Below, piece by piece: positions 41,501 through 48,924 of a DNA stretch of 64,000 nucleotides. Below the pieces are notes generated by a model. That model saw only the letters and a list, made by a program, of their open reading frames with translations. It had not been told where the DNA came from and searched no databases. Source of the DNA: Variovorax sp. 770b2 (lineage in GTDB: Bacteria; Pseudomonadota; Gammaproteobacteria; Burkholderiales; Burkholderiaceae_C); contig NZ_FOXJ01000011.1 of the NCBI RefSeq assembly GCF_900115685.1, forward strand, positions 62,001 to 126,000, in the 5' to 3' direction. The stretch's first letter is position 1; every line of letters starts with the position of its first letter. The translations under genes were made by a program, and so were the position numbers.

Positions 41501-41876
41501 CGTGCCCTTCTTCGCGGTCGTGCTGCGCAAGGGCTACGGCCTCGGCGCGCAGGCGATGACGGCCGGTGGTTTCGATGCGCCGGTGTTCACCGTCGCCTGG
41601 CCCACGGGCGAGTTCGGCGCGATGGGGCTTGAAGGCGCGGTGCGCCTGGGCTTTCGCAAGGAGCTCGCGGCAGTGCCCGAAGGCGAGGCGCGCGATGCGC
41701 TCTTCAAGAAGCTCGTGGCACAGCAATACGCGAATGGCGAGGCGATCCACATGGCGCAGACGCTGGAGATCGATGCGGTCATCGACCCGGCCGAAACCCG
41801 CACCTGGCTGGTGCGCGGCCTGGCCTCCGCCACGCGTGCTGTAGCACCTATTTCTCCGTACGTAGACACTTGGTAA
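38580..41876 (+). CDS. Single-chain biotin-dependent acyl-CoA carboxylase (BC-BCCP-CT fusion)
   Basis: 1098 residues with all parts in one chain. Biotin carboxylase, about 1-445: KVLIANRGEIAVRL, VHPGYGFLSE, KAIGGGGGRGMR and FIEANPRLQVEHTVTEAVTG. Biotinyl domain with EAMKMEH, biotin on Lys526. Carboxyltransferase, about 570-1098: two crotonase-like lobes, including GGGGRPGD and NNPHHLGGAIDVEAADKSAR. Same order as in long-chain acyl-CoA carboxylases (LCC) of mycobacteria. GTG start at 38580 with GAAAGG upstream. The acyl-CoA used is unknown. Confidence 0.9.
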   Translation: MFSKVLIANRGEIAVRLVRALRDLGIASVAVHARDDASALHVQLADAAVALDATGPSAYLDVAALIAVAKGQGCDAVHPGYGFLSERADFAEACADAGLVFIGPTPGQLGLFGDKARARELATQCDVPVMPGSAGAVTLAQAQAFFAEQHAQGAGVMVKAIGGGGGRGMRAVLNAEELPEAHARCMSEAKAAFGIEGVYVERLMRNARHIEVQVLGDGQGVASLGERECTLQRRFQKLVEIAPSPLLPEALRAQVTQAALRMAKTVGYRGLGTFEFLVDAASATLPFVFIEANPRLQVEHTVTEAVTGLDLVQLQIAVAAGQSLGALGVQADRTAPQRGFAVQWRINAETLDAQGNARPSGGTLARFDLPSGPGVRIDTHGYAGLAPSPHYDTLLAKLIVHSSSPNFSDVLRRSLRALDECRVDGMATNLPLLRAIAARPEFATQAVHTRFVEAHLGDLLAAAASLDKHAKDMAPVATQAAASLADESDDALTVKAPMPAKLVQFEVAIGDVLPAGAQLGVLEAMKMEHLLHAPFAGRVVALLAEPGDYLVEGQSLVRLEAVDAQVVEAEARAEHDLEAIRPDLQKVIDRHAPTLDINRKPAVDKRHAQGGRTARENIADLCDTASDPGNFIEYGALAIAAQTRRRTLEDLIANTPADGMVTGLGSINAKQFGPETSRCAVLAYDYTVLAGTQGMRNHHKTDRLLSVAHQLKLPVVLFAEGGGGRPGDTDMPIVAGLNNHTFSQFAALSGKVPVVGIVHGRCFAGNAALLGCADVIIATRGSNIGMSGPAMIEGGGLGTFAPEQIGPSSVQSRNGVIDILVEDEAAAVAAAKQYLSYFQGPVADWQCADPRTLRHVVPENRLRVYDVRAAMRGVADTGSLLELRAGFGAGIVTALARIEGRPVGLMANNPHHLGGAIDVEAADKSARFMQLCNAHGLPIVSLCDTPGFMVGPEIEAQAQVRHVCRMFMVASHLRVPFFAVVLRKGYGLGAQAMTAGGFDAPVFTVAWPTGEFGAMGLEGAVRLGFRKELAAVPEGEARDALFKKLVAQQYANGEAIHMAQTLEIDAVIDPAETRTWLVRGLASATRAVAPISPYVDTW

Positions 41877-41941
41877 CCACGCGCTAGACCCCGTCGCGCC
41901 AGAGGGCAAGGCGGCTCCGTAAACTGGGCCGCTTTGCACGC

Positions 41942-43261
41942 ATGAACCTCGTTTTCCGCTGGCTCCGCAGCCTTCGCGAAGTGGCACTGGCGCACTGGGT
42001 CGCTGCCCTCTGCCTCGCCGTGCTGGCCGTCGGGGTGCAGGCGGTGCAGCCCGATCACAAGCCACGGCAACCCGTCGAAGCGCACTGGGTCGGCAGCTGG
42101 GCCGTGGCACCGCTGGACTTTCGAGAGTTGGCCGCGAACCCGGTCGTGGCGCACAAGCCCGCACCCGGCGGCGATCAGTTCCGCGGGCAGACACTGCGGC
42201 AGCAACTGGCGCCCACGCTCGGCGGCGAGCGCATCCGCATTCGTTTTTCCAATCGCTTCGGCAAGGCGCCGTTGCGCATCGCGGCCGCGAGCGTGGCGCG
42301 CAGCACGGGCGGCGATGCGATTTCTCCGTCGACGTTGCGGGTGCTGCGTTTCGGTGGCCGCGCGAGCCTCACCATCGCGCCCGGCGCGGAGGCCTGGAGC
42401 GACGGCGTGGATCTGAAGATCGAGGCCGGGCAGACCGTGGCGGTCAGCGCGTTCTTCGATCGCGCGACGCCCTACGGCACGGTGCATCTCCTCTCCGTCG
42501 ACACGAGCTGGGTCGCGCCGGGCAATGCCGTCGCGGCATCGAAACTGCAGGGCGCGACGACGCTGCCGCTGAATCACATCGTGACGGGCCTGGACGTGCT
42601 GACCACGAAGTCGGTGCGCACCGTGGTCGCGTTCGGCGACTCGATCACCGCGGGCGGCGGCGAGTCCGGCGACGGCGCGTACCCCGACATGCTGGCCACC
42701 CGCCTGCGCGACAGCCCGCAGGCGGCGCACGAGGTGTCGGTGCTCAATGCCGGCATCGGCGGCAACCGCCTCCTGGTCGATGGCATCGGGCCCCACGGGC
42801 TCGCGCGTTTCGCGCGCGATGCGCTGGGGCAGAGCGGCGTGACGCACACGATCGTGCTGCTGGGCACCAACGACATCGGCCGCAGCGTGTTCCTCGGGGC
42901 GCCCGGAAATCCGGACACCGTGCACGATCTTCCGACCGCCGAGCGCATCACCGAGGGGCTGCAGCAACTGGTGAAGCAGGCGCGCGCCAAGGGCATCAAG
43001 GTGCTGCTCGGCACGGTGCCCCCGTTCCGGAATACGCCGTACTGGAACGAGGACAACGAGGCCATGCGCAACGCGGTCAACCGCTGGATCCGCAGCCGCC
43101 AGGACCTCGATGGCGTGATCGATTTCGATGCCGCATTGCGCAACCCCGCGGACCCGCAGACCTTGAATCCGCAGTTCGACAACGGCGACCACCTGCACCC
43201 CAACAAGGCCGGCCACGCCGCGATGGCCGCGGCCATCGACCTGAAGGAATTGCAGGAGTGA
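41942..43261 (+). CDS. SGNH/GDSL-family esterase, exported
   Basis: 439 residues. N-terminal hydrophobic segment (about 16-35) acts as signal or anchor. An N-terminal beta domain (about 45-220) precedes the SGNH hydrolase: block I FGDSITAGG with Ser234, block II NAGIGGNRLL, block III LLGTNDIG, block V DHLHPNKAGH with Asp/His. The layout resembles rhamnogalacturonan-acetylesterase-like and GDSL lipases. Substrate unknown; probably a carbohydrate or lipid ester outside the cytoplasm. No operon partner. Confidence 0.86.
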   Translation: MNLVFRWLRSLREVALAHWVAALCLAVLAVGVQAVQPDHKPRQPVEAHWVGSWAVAPLDFRELAANPVVAHKPAPGGDQFRGQTLRQQLAPTLGGERIRIRFSNRFGKAPLRIAAASVARSTGGDAISPSTLRVLRFGGRASLTIAPGAEAWSDGVDLKIEAGQTVAVSAFFDRATPYGTVHLLSVDTSWVAPGNAVAASKLQGATTLPLNHIVTGLDVLTTKSVRTVVAFGDSITAGGGESGDGAYPDMLATRLRDSPQAAHEVSVLNAGIGGNRLLVDGIGPHGLARFARDALGQSGVTHTIVLLGTNDIGRSVFLGAPGNPDTVHDLPTAERITEGLQQLVKQARAKGIKVLLGTVPPFRNTPYWNEDNEAMRNAVNRWIRSRQDLDGVIDFDAALRNPADPQTLNPQFDNGDHLHPNKAGHAAMAAAIDLKELQE

Positions 43262-43425
43262 GCGCTCGCAAGAGCGCATGAGCGGGCGCTGTGGCGCCCG
43301 GCGACACGCCGCTGGGGCGTAGAAAGGGGGAAACAGGTCTACACAAGATTTCGCGTGCCGCTTACAGGCGGTTCACACGACACCGGCAGCATGAAGGCTC
43401 ACCAACAACTCATGAGGGGTTCCCC

Positions 43426-43800
43426 ATGAAAAAACTCGCAATCTCCTTCGCTGTCGGCGCTGCCTCGTTGCTCTCGATGGGCGCTGCAATGACCATCCCC
43501 ACGACCGCGCAAGCGCAGCCCGTGGTCATCCAGGTCGCTCCGCCACCGCCGCGCGCCGAGCGCGTGCCTCCGCCGCGCCGCGGCTATGTGTGGGCACCGG
43601 GGCACTATGAATGGCGCGGCGGGCGCCACGTGTGGGTGCGCGGCGTCTATGTGCGCGCCCGTCCGGGCTACGCGTACCGCGCGCCGGAATGGCGCGAGAA
43701 CAATGGCCGTTGGGAATACAACCGCGGCCGCTGGGACCGTGACGGCGACGGCGTGCCCGACCGCCGCGACAGCCGCCCCAACAACCCCAACCGCAACTGA
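43426..43800 (+). CDS. Small secreted protein with Tyr-x-Trp repeats
   Basis: 124 residues. Signal peptide ending TAQAQ (about 31), then a Pro/Arg-rich link (PPPPRAERVPPPRRGYVW) and repeats like YVWAPGHYEWRGGRHVWVRG, typical of YXWGXW-repeat proteins of Proteobacteria, with a basic Asn/Arg-rich end. Function unknown; likely in the periplasm or at the cell surface. A terminator with an 18-bp stem lies 56 bases after the stop. Confidence 0.83.
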   Translation: MKKLAISFAVGAASLLSMGAAMTIPTTAQAQPVVIQVAPPPPRAERVPPPRRGYVWAPGHYEWRGGRHVWVRGVYVRARPGYAYRAPEWRENNGRWEYNRGRWDRDGDGVPDRRDSRPNNPNRN

Positions 43801-43855
43801 GCCTGGGGAGCGCGCACTTCACGCCGCGGCGCTCTCGCATCCCCCTCGCAGGGAC

Positions 43856-43894
43856 AAATGCCCGCGGAACGGCTCGGCCGTTCCGCGGGCATTT
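43856..43894. terminator. Bidirectional terminator with 18-bp perfect stem
   Basis: Arms 43856-43873 and 43877-43894 around loop TCG, flanked by A and T tracts. Serves the YXWGXW gene and the convergent purU. Confidence 0.92.
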
Positions 43895-43925
43895 CTTTTG
43901 GAAAGGCGCGGGCTGCCGGCGATGC

Positions 43926-44801
43926 TCAGCGGAACACGACCGTCCGGTGCCCGTTCAGCAGCACGCGGTGCTCGCTGTGCCACTTCACCGCGCGGGCCAG
44001 CACCTGGCTCTCCGTGTCGCGGCCGCGGGCCGTGAGGTCTTCGACGGTGTCGGTGTGGTCGGCGCGGGCCACGTCCTGCTCGATGATCGGGCCTTCGTCC
44101 AGGTCGGCCGTCACGTAGTGGGCGGTGGCGCCGATCAGCTTCACGCCGCGGTCGTGCGCCTGGTAGTAGGGCTTGGCGCCCTTGAAGCTGGGCAGGAACG
44201 AGTGATGGATGTTGATCGCGCGGCCCGCCAGGTTGCGGCACAGGTCGTTGCTCAGGATCTGCATGTAGCGCGCCAGCACCACGAGCTCGGCGCCCTCGGC
44301 CTCGATGATTTCCAGCTGCTTCGCCTCGGCCTGCGCCTTCGTCGCGCCCGCTACCGGGATGTGGTGGAACGGCACGTTGTAGCTGGCGGCCAGTTGGTAG
44401 AAGTCGCGGTGGTTCGAGATGATCGCGCGCACGTCGATGGACAGCAGGCCGCTCTTCCAGCGGAACAAGAGGTCGTTCAGGCAATGGCCTTCCTTGCTCA
44501 CCAGGATCACCGTCTTCATCGGCTCGGCGGCGGCGTGCAGCTGCAGGTTCATGCCGAAGCCGGCCGCGAAGGTCTTCAACTCCTCGCGCAACACCGCTTC
44601 GCTGTGGTCGCCGCAGGCGAAGCGCACGCGCATGAAGAACAGGCCCGTGCCGTGGTCGTTGTACTGGGCGGCCTCTTCGATGTTGGCGCCCCGCTCGAGC
44701 AGGAAGCCCGAGACGGCGTGCACGATGCCCGTGCGGTCGGGGCACGAGAGGTTCAGGATGTAGGCGGGCGTGGCGGACAAGGGGGGCGTTGGGGTCGTCA
44801 T
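43926..44801 (-). CDS. purU: Formyltetrahydrofolate deformylase PurU
   Basis: 291 residues. N-terminal ACT domain (about 14-95) starting YILNLSCPDRTGIVHAVSGFL, linker, then a formyl-hydrolase domain with INIHHSFLPSFKGAKPYYQA and TAHYVTADLDEGPIIEQD that carry the catalytic Asn, His and Asp. Hydrolyses 10-formyl-THF to THF and formate, balancing one-carbon pools. Start at 44801 chosen over 44873 because it matches the family length (about 280-290). Divergent from the transaminase. Confidence 0.94.
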   Translation of the reverse strand: MTTPTPPLSATPAYILNLSCPDRTGIVHAVSGFLLERGANIEEAAQYNDHGTGLFFMRVRFACGDHSEAVLREELKTFAAGFGMNLQLHAAAEPMKTVILVSKEGHCLNDLLFRWKSGLLSIDVRAIISNHRDFYQLAASYNVPFHHIPVAGATKAQAEAKQLEIIEAEGAELVVLARYMQILSNDLCRNLAGRAINIHHSFLPSFKGAKPYYQAHDRGVKLIGATAHYVTADLDEGPIIEQDVARADHTDTVEDLTARGRDTESQVLARAVKWHSEHRVLLNGHRTVVFR

Positions 44802-44871
44802 CAGGGGCGTAATTGTGGCAGGGGTGCCAGAATCGCGATTTTCCCTCGACAGATAACCGCAGGAGCGAGAC

Positions 44872-46206
44872 ATGGCCTACCAGGACTTCAACATGGGCAA
44901 CCAGTGGCTGCCCTTCACCCCCAACCGCCATTTCCAGAAAGACCCGCGCGTCTTCGTGGCGGCCGACGGCATGGAGTTCACCACGCACGACGGCAAGAAG
45001 GTGATCGACGGCGTCTCCTCCCTCTGGTGCGTGGGCGCGGGCCATAACCGGAAACCCATCAACGAGGCCATCAAGACGCAGCTCGATACGCTCGACTACG
45101 CCACCGCCTTCCAGGTGAGCAACGACAAGGCCTTCCGCGCGGCCGAGATGATCGCCGCGCTCGCCCCGGGTGATCTCAACAAGGTGCTGTTCTGCAACTC
45201 GGGCAGCGAGGCGGCCGACACCTCGATGAAGGTGGCGCTGGCCTACCACCGCGCACGCGGCGAAGGCCATCGCAACGTGTTCATCGGCCGCGAGAAGGGC
45301 TACCACGGCGTGGGCTTCGGCGGCATGTCGGTGGGCGGCATCCCGGGCAACCGCAAGGTGTTCGGCTCGGCGTTCCTCCCGCGCGTGGACCACATGCGCT
45401 TCATCCACGATCCGGTGAACCACGCCTACATCCACAACGAGGAGCCGGTGTGGGCCGAAGACCCGCTGGTCGAGCTCGAGACGCGCATCCTGCCGCTGCA
45501 CGATCCGAGCAACGTCGCCGCGATCATCGTGGAGCCGGTGGCCGGTTCGGCCGGCTGGTACCTGCCGCCCAAGGGGTACCTGAAGCGCCTGCGCGAGATC
45601 TGCGACAAGCACGGCATCCTCCTGATCTTCGACGAGGTCATCACCGGTTTCGGCCGCATGGGCACCAACTTCGCGTCGGACTATTTCGGCGTGGTGCCCG
45701 ACATGCTGAACTTCGCCAAGTGCGTGACCAACGGCGTGATTCCGCTGGGCGGCGTGATCTGCCGCGACAAGCTCTACGACGCGATGATGAAGACCGACGC
45801 GCCCGAGCACGTGGTCGAGTTCTTCCACGGCTACACCTACTCGGGCCACCCGGTGGCCTGCGCCGCGGCCATCGCCACGCTCGATCTCTTCAAGGAAGAG
45901 GACCTCTTCGCCCGCGCCGGCGAGATGGGCAAGGTGCTGGGCGATGCGTTCCACAGCGCGTTCAAGGGACTGCCGAACGTGATCAGCATCCGAAGCCTGG
46001 GCCTGGCCGCAGCGGTGGAGCTCGCGCCCATCGCGGGCACGCCGGGCAAGCGCGCCTTCGACATCTTCCTGGACTGCTTCCACAAGGGCGCGCTGGTGCG
46101 GCCCGCGGGCGACGTGCTGGTGATGGCGCCGCCCTACATCGTGGAGAAGTCGCACATCGACACGCTGGTCAACACGCTGGCCGATTCGATCAGGAAGCAC
46201 GCCTGA
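44872..46206 (+). CDS. Class III omega-aminotransferase (beta-alanine:pyruvate type)
   Basis: 444-residue PLP enzyme. PLP lysine is Lys283 in FAKCVTNG; IFDEVITGFGRMG gives the Asp and FCNSGSEAADTSMKVA the phosphate-binding Ser. Start GNQWLPFTPNRHFQKDPR and VAGHNRKPINEA-like stretch are typical of beta-alanine:pyruvate transaminases. The Cys after the catalytic Lys replaces the more usual Gly or Gln. Ends 18 bases before the convergent VOC gene. Might serve beta-alanine or polyamine breakdown. Confidence 0.92.
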   Translation: MAYQDFNMGNQWLPFTPNRHFQKDPRVFVAADGMEFTTHDGKKVIDGVSSLWCVGAGHNRKPINEAIKTQLDTLDYATAFQVSNDKAFRAAEMIAALAPGDLNKVLFCNSGSEAADTSMKVALAYHRARGEGHRNVFIGREKGYHGVGFGGMSVGGIPGNRKVFGSAFLPRVDHMRFIHDPVNHAYIHNEEPVWAEDPLVELETRILPLHDPSNVAAIIVEPVAGSAGWYLPPKGYLKRLREICDKHGILLIFDEVITGFGRMGTNFASDYFGVVPDMLNFAKCVTNGVIPLGGVICRDKLYDAMMKTDAPEHVVEFFHGYTYSGHPVACAAAIATLDLFKEEDLFARAGEMGKVLGDAFHSAFKGLPNVISIRSLGLAAAVELAPIAGTPGKRAFDIFLDCFHKGALVRPAGDVLVMAPPYIVEKSHIDTLVNTLADSIRKHA

Positions 46207-46224
46207 CGCAACCAACGCAGCGGC

Positions 46225-46635
46225 TCATTCCTCCAGCGCGAGGATGAGCCAGGGCGTTCCGAACCGGTCGGTGACCATGCCGAAGCGCGGGGCCCAGGCC
46301 ACGCGCGTGAGCGGCGTCGAGACCTCGCCGCCCTCGGCCAGCGCGCCGAAGATGCGCTCGGCCTCGGCCACGCTCTGCAGGTGCAGCGCGACGTTGAAGC
46401 CGCGCATCGGTTCGAACTCGTCGGCGGGCACGTCGTTGCCCAGCAGCGAGAACGCGCCCGCGCGCAACTCCGCGAACCGGACCTTGCCCGGTGCCGATGC
46501 GGTCGAGCCGGGCGGCAGGTCCCTCGCATCGTCGAAGGTGTGGAGGGTCGTGATCTCGCCGCGCAGGATGTCGCGGTAGGTCTCGAAGGCTTGCTGGCAA
46601 AGCCCGTTGAAGGCCAGCTGGGGCATCAGCTTCAT
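46225..46635 (-). CDS. VOC-family (PhnB-like) protein
   Basis: 136 residues of the glyoxalase/PhnB fold: PQLAFNGLCQQAFETYRDIL at the start, central NVALHLQSVAEAERIF and WAPRFGMVTDRFGTPWLIL near the end, which is the PhnB/3-demethylubiquinone-9 methyltransferase-like pattern. Role unknown. ATG at 46635; convergent with the transaminase and divergent from the adhesin cluster at 46866. Confidence 0.85.
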   Translation of the reverse strand: MKLMPQLAFNGLCQQAFETYRDILRGEITTLHTFDDARDLPPGSTASAPGKVRFAELRAGAFSLLGNDVPADEFEPMRGFNVALHLQSVAEAERIFGALAEGGEVSTPLTRVAWAPRFGMVTDRFGTPWLILALEE

Positions 46636-46865
46636 CGGTGTGGCTCCAGGGGTCGATCGAGCCTTCAGGCTATGCGCGCACACGCGTGCGTCATGTAGGA
46701 AAGGCGCGTCGCGCGCTGTCTGGCCGCTCGCCTCTCGATGGTTTGCGCGGGTCATTTCTACCGGTATCCGGTATACCGCCCGCGGCTTCCCATCCCTAGC
46801 ATCCCCTCCGGAAAACATAGCACTTTCGAATTCACAAGTGCACTTCCGAGAAGGGAACAAGAGCC

Positions 46866-47447
46866 ATGCGACGCGTATCTCCCCCCGCCGGCACCGCGCG
46901 TGCCGGCCGCAACCCAAGCAGGCGCCTGCCCGCGCTTTCGCTGTACCTGGCCGTTGCATGCATCGGGCTGCCGGCCCTGGCGAACAACGTCGGCGAGAAC
47001 GCCGCGTGGCAGTTCCAGACGAGCACCGACAAGGTCAACCAGGCCGCCATCCAGGACATGATCCGCAAGCAGAAGAGCGGCTACTACGCGGCGCCGGTCT
47101 ACAACACGACCAACAACATCGGGCGCCAGTACAACTGCAACGTTGCGGCGAACTCGACCGGCAACGACGGCAACAACAGCACGGTCGCCAATTCGCCGAG
47201 CACCGCGGGTGCGACGTCGGGCGCTTCGGGCAACGACAGCCGCACGGCCGTCGGCACGACCGGCGGCGCGACGGTCGGCACCTCGCAGGCGAACAGCGGC
47301 CCGGTCGCTTCGGGCGTCGTCGGCGGCACCAGCGCGCAAGTGCAGGGCGCGGCCAACCAGGCGCTCAACTCGAACCAGGGCAACACCGGCGCCCAGACCG
47401 CGAGCGTCGCCGGCAGCTCGGCGTGCGCGTTCGGCGTGCTCAATTGA
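46866..47447 (+). CDS. Small secreted Asn/Gly/Ser-rich protein of the CsgG/HfaB cluster
   Basis: 193 residues. Signal peptide of about 40 residues ending LPALANN. The mature N-terminus (WQFQTSTDKVNQAAIQDMI and SGYYAAPVYNTTNN) looks structured; from about residue 75 it becomes a low-complexity Asn/Gly/Ser/Thr/Ala sequence like amyloid repeats, with Cys at about 84 and 187. By place it is the HfaA- or CsgF-like partner of the CsgG-type gene, but no clear homology is visible. AAGGGA upstream of the ATG; 14 bases to the next gene. Confidence 0.62.
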   Translation: MRRVSPPAGTARAGRNPSRRLPALSLYLAVACIGLPALANNVGENAAWQFQTSTDKVNQAAIQDMIRKQKSGYYAAPVYNTTNNIGRQYNCNVAANSTGNDGNNSTVANSPSTAGATSGASGNDSRTAVGTTGGATVGTSQANSGPVASGVVGGTSAQVQGAANQALNSNQGNTGAQTASVAGSSACAFGVLN

Positions 47448-47461
47448 ACGGGGCGCGCGAC

Positions 47462-48847
47462 ATGCACATCACTTCCACCCTGACGCTCATGGCCGCCGCA
47501 CTGGCGCTGGCCGGCTGCGTCTCCGCGCCGCAGCAGCGGTTTGCGCCCAACGAAGCACCCGTGGTGCTCGGCCCGGCCGTGCGCGACAACGTGACGCCGA
47601 TGGAGCCGGTGCTCGCCTGCTTCGCCGACCACGTCGCTTCCACGCGGCGTCCGCCGGTGGTCATCGGCGTGGGCGACGTCAAGGACTACACGGGCAAGTA
47701 CAGCATCAACGAAGGCAACGCGATCACGCAGGGCGGCGCGCTGATGGTCTATTCGGCGCTCGGCAAGCTGGGCGGCGCGGTGAGCATCGCGGAACGCTTC
47801 GATCCGGTGATCGCCGAGCGCGAGCTGGCCTACGCCGACCGCCGCCAGCTGGGCGACGGCAGGAACCACCAGCTGGCCGGCCCCAACGGCGGGCAGGCCG
47901 TGCCGTGGCTGCCGTACTTCGGCGGCACGATCAACAAGTCCGACTACTTCATCGTCGGCGGCATCACCGAGCTCAACTACAACATCAACTCCGGCGGCGT
48001 CGAGTTCGGCGTGAACCAGGTGGGCGTGAAGGCGCGCACCTTCAGCCAGTCGGTGGGCGTGGACCTGCGCATCGTCGATACCAAGACGCTGATGGTGGTG
48101 CGCACGGTGAGCCTCACCAAGCAGTTCAACGGCTACGAAGTGGGCCTGAACGTGTTCCGCTTCTTCGGCAGCAAGCTGTACGACGTGGACATCGGCGCCA
48201 AGGGCCAGGAGCCGGTGCAGATGGGCGTGCGCGCCGCGCTCGAGGAGGGCGTGGTGCGGCTCATGGCGGCCGTCACGCAGGTCGACCACCGGCCCTGCAT
48301 GACGCTGCGCCCGGGCGGCGGCGAACAGATCCCGCTGGTGCCCGCCGCCGAGCTGCGCAAGGTCGACAACCCGGTGGACGCCAGCATGGGCGGCGCGGCG
48401 ATCGCCTCGCCGGTGGCGCAGGGCGGCGTGGCCGTCAACGCCGCGGGCCAGGGCGGCTCGCGCCTTACGGGCAACGCGACGCAGGTGTCGTTCGACTTCG
48501 GCGCCACCGCGCTCGGCGGCAGCTCGCTCGCGCAGATCGACCAGATCGCCGGCGCTGCCAAGAAGGGCACGACCGACATCGTGCTGGTCGCGCGCGACAC
48601 CGAGAACTGGGATGCCCGCAAGCGCGACGAGCTCACCGACCAGCGCATCGCCGCCGTCACCTCGGCGCTGGCCAACCGCGGCGTTGCGCCGGGCGCCATC
48701 ACCGTCACATGGCGCCCCGACGCGGCCGACACCTCGATCCACCGCGACGGGCCCGGCCTGCAGGAGATCGCCAAGCTGCGCGTGGGCAGCCCCGTGGTGA
48801 GCGGCGCGGTCGATGCGCCCACCGAAGGCGCCGGCAAGGGCGACTGA
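47462..48847 (+). CDS. CsgG/HfaB-family outer-membrane secretion lipoprotein with C-terminal OmpA-like region
   Basis: 461 residues. Lipobox LAGC (Cys19). CsgG domain at about residues 55-290: VIGVGDVKDYTGKYSINEGN, YFIVGGITELNYNINSGG, VDLRIVDTKTLMVVRTVSL and MGVRAALEEGVVRLMAAV. CsgG forms the outer-membrane pore for curli; HfaB is the counterpart for Caulobacter holdfast anchors. An added C-terminal domain (about 345-435, VSFDFGATALGGSSLAQIDQIA and QRIAAVTSALANRGV) looks like an OmpA-type peptidoglycan-binding or LPS-facing module. Between a small secreted protein and a giant repeat protein, its likely cargo. Confidence 0.85.
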   Translation: MHITSTLTLMAAALALAGCVSAPQQRFAPNEAPVVLGPAVRDNVTPMEPVLACFADHVASTRRPPVVIGVGDVKDYTGKYSINEGNAITQGGALMVYSALGKLGGAVSIAERFDPVIAERELAYADRRQLGDGRNHQLAGPNGGQAVPWLPYFGGTINKSDYFIVGGITELNYNINSGGVEFGVNQVGVKARTFSQSVGVDLRIVDTKTLMVVRTVSLTKQFNGYEVGLNVFRFFGSKLYDVDIGAKGQEPVQMGVRAALEEGVVRLMAAVTQVDHRPCMTLRPGGGEQIPLVPAAELRKVDNPVDASMGGAAIASPVAQGGVAVNAAGQGGSRLTGNATQVSFDFGATALGGSSLAQIDQIAGAAKKGTTDIVLVARDTENWDARKRDELTDQRIAAVTSALANRGVAPGAITVTWRPDAADTSIHRDGPGLQEIAKLRVGSPVVSGAVDAPTEGAGKGD

Positions 48848-48924
48848 GCCTTGCCCCCGCCCGCCTTTTTCCAAGTCACACCTTTCCGTTCCAGAGCGTT
48901 CTCCATCCCTTGAGGAATCACGTC

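Noticed and set aside
43262..43425. Hairpins (GCGCTC-GCAA-GAGCGC and GGGCGC-TGT-GGCGCC) after the SGNH gene as terminators
   Set aside because: Neither has a T-tract; could be weak Rho-dependent stops but evidence is thin.
46741..46865. Symmetric GGTATACC and CACTT/AAGTG motifs upstream of the adhesin cluster
   Set aside because: Short and common enough by chance; I could not place a convincing promoter around them.
47143..48924. The adhesin frame stays open upstream across the two preceding genes, allowing a protein of over 2300 residues
   Set aside because: The upstream part overlaps two well supported genes in another frame, has Arg/Ala shadow composition, and a good signal peptide with ribosome site begins at 48925.
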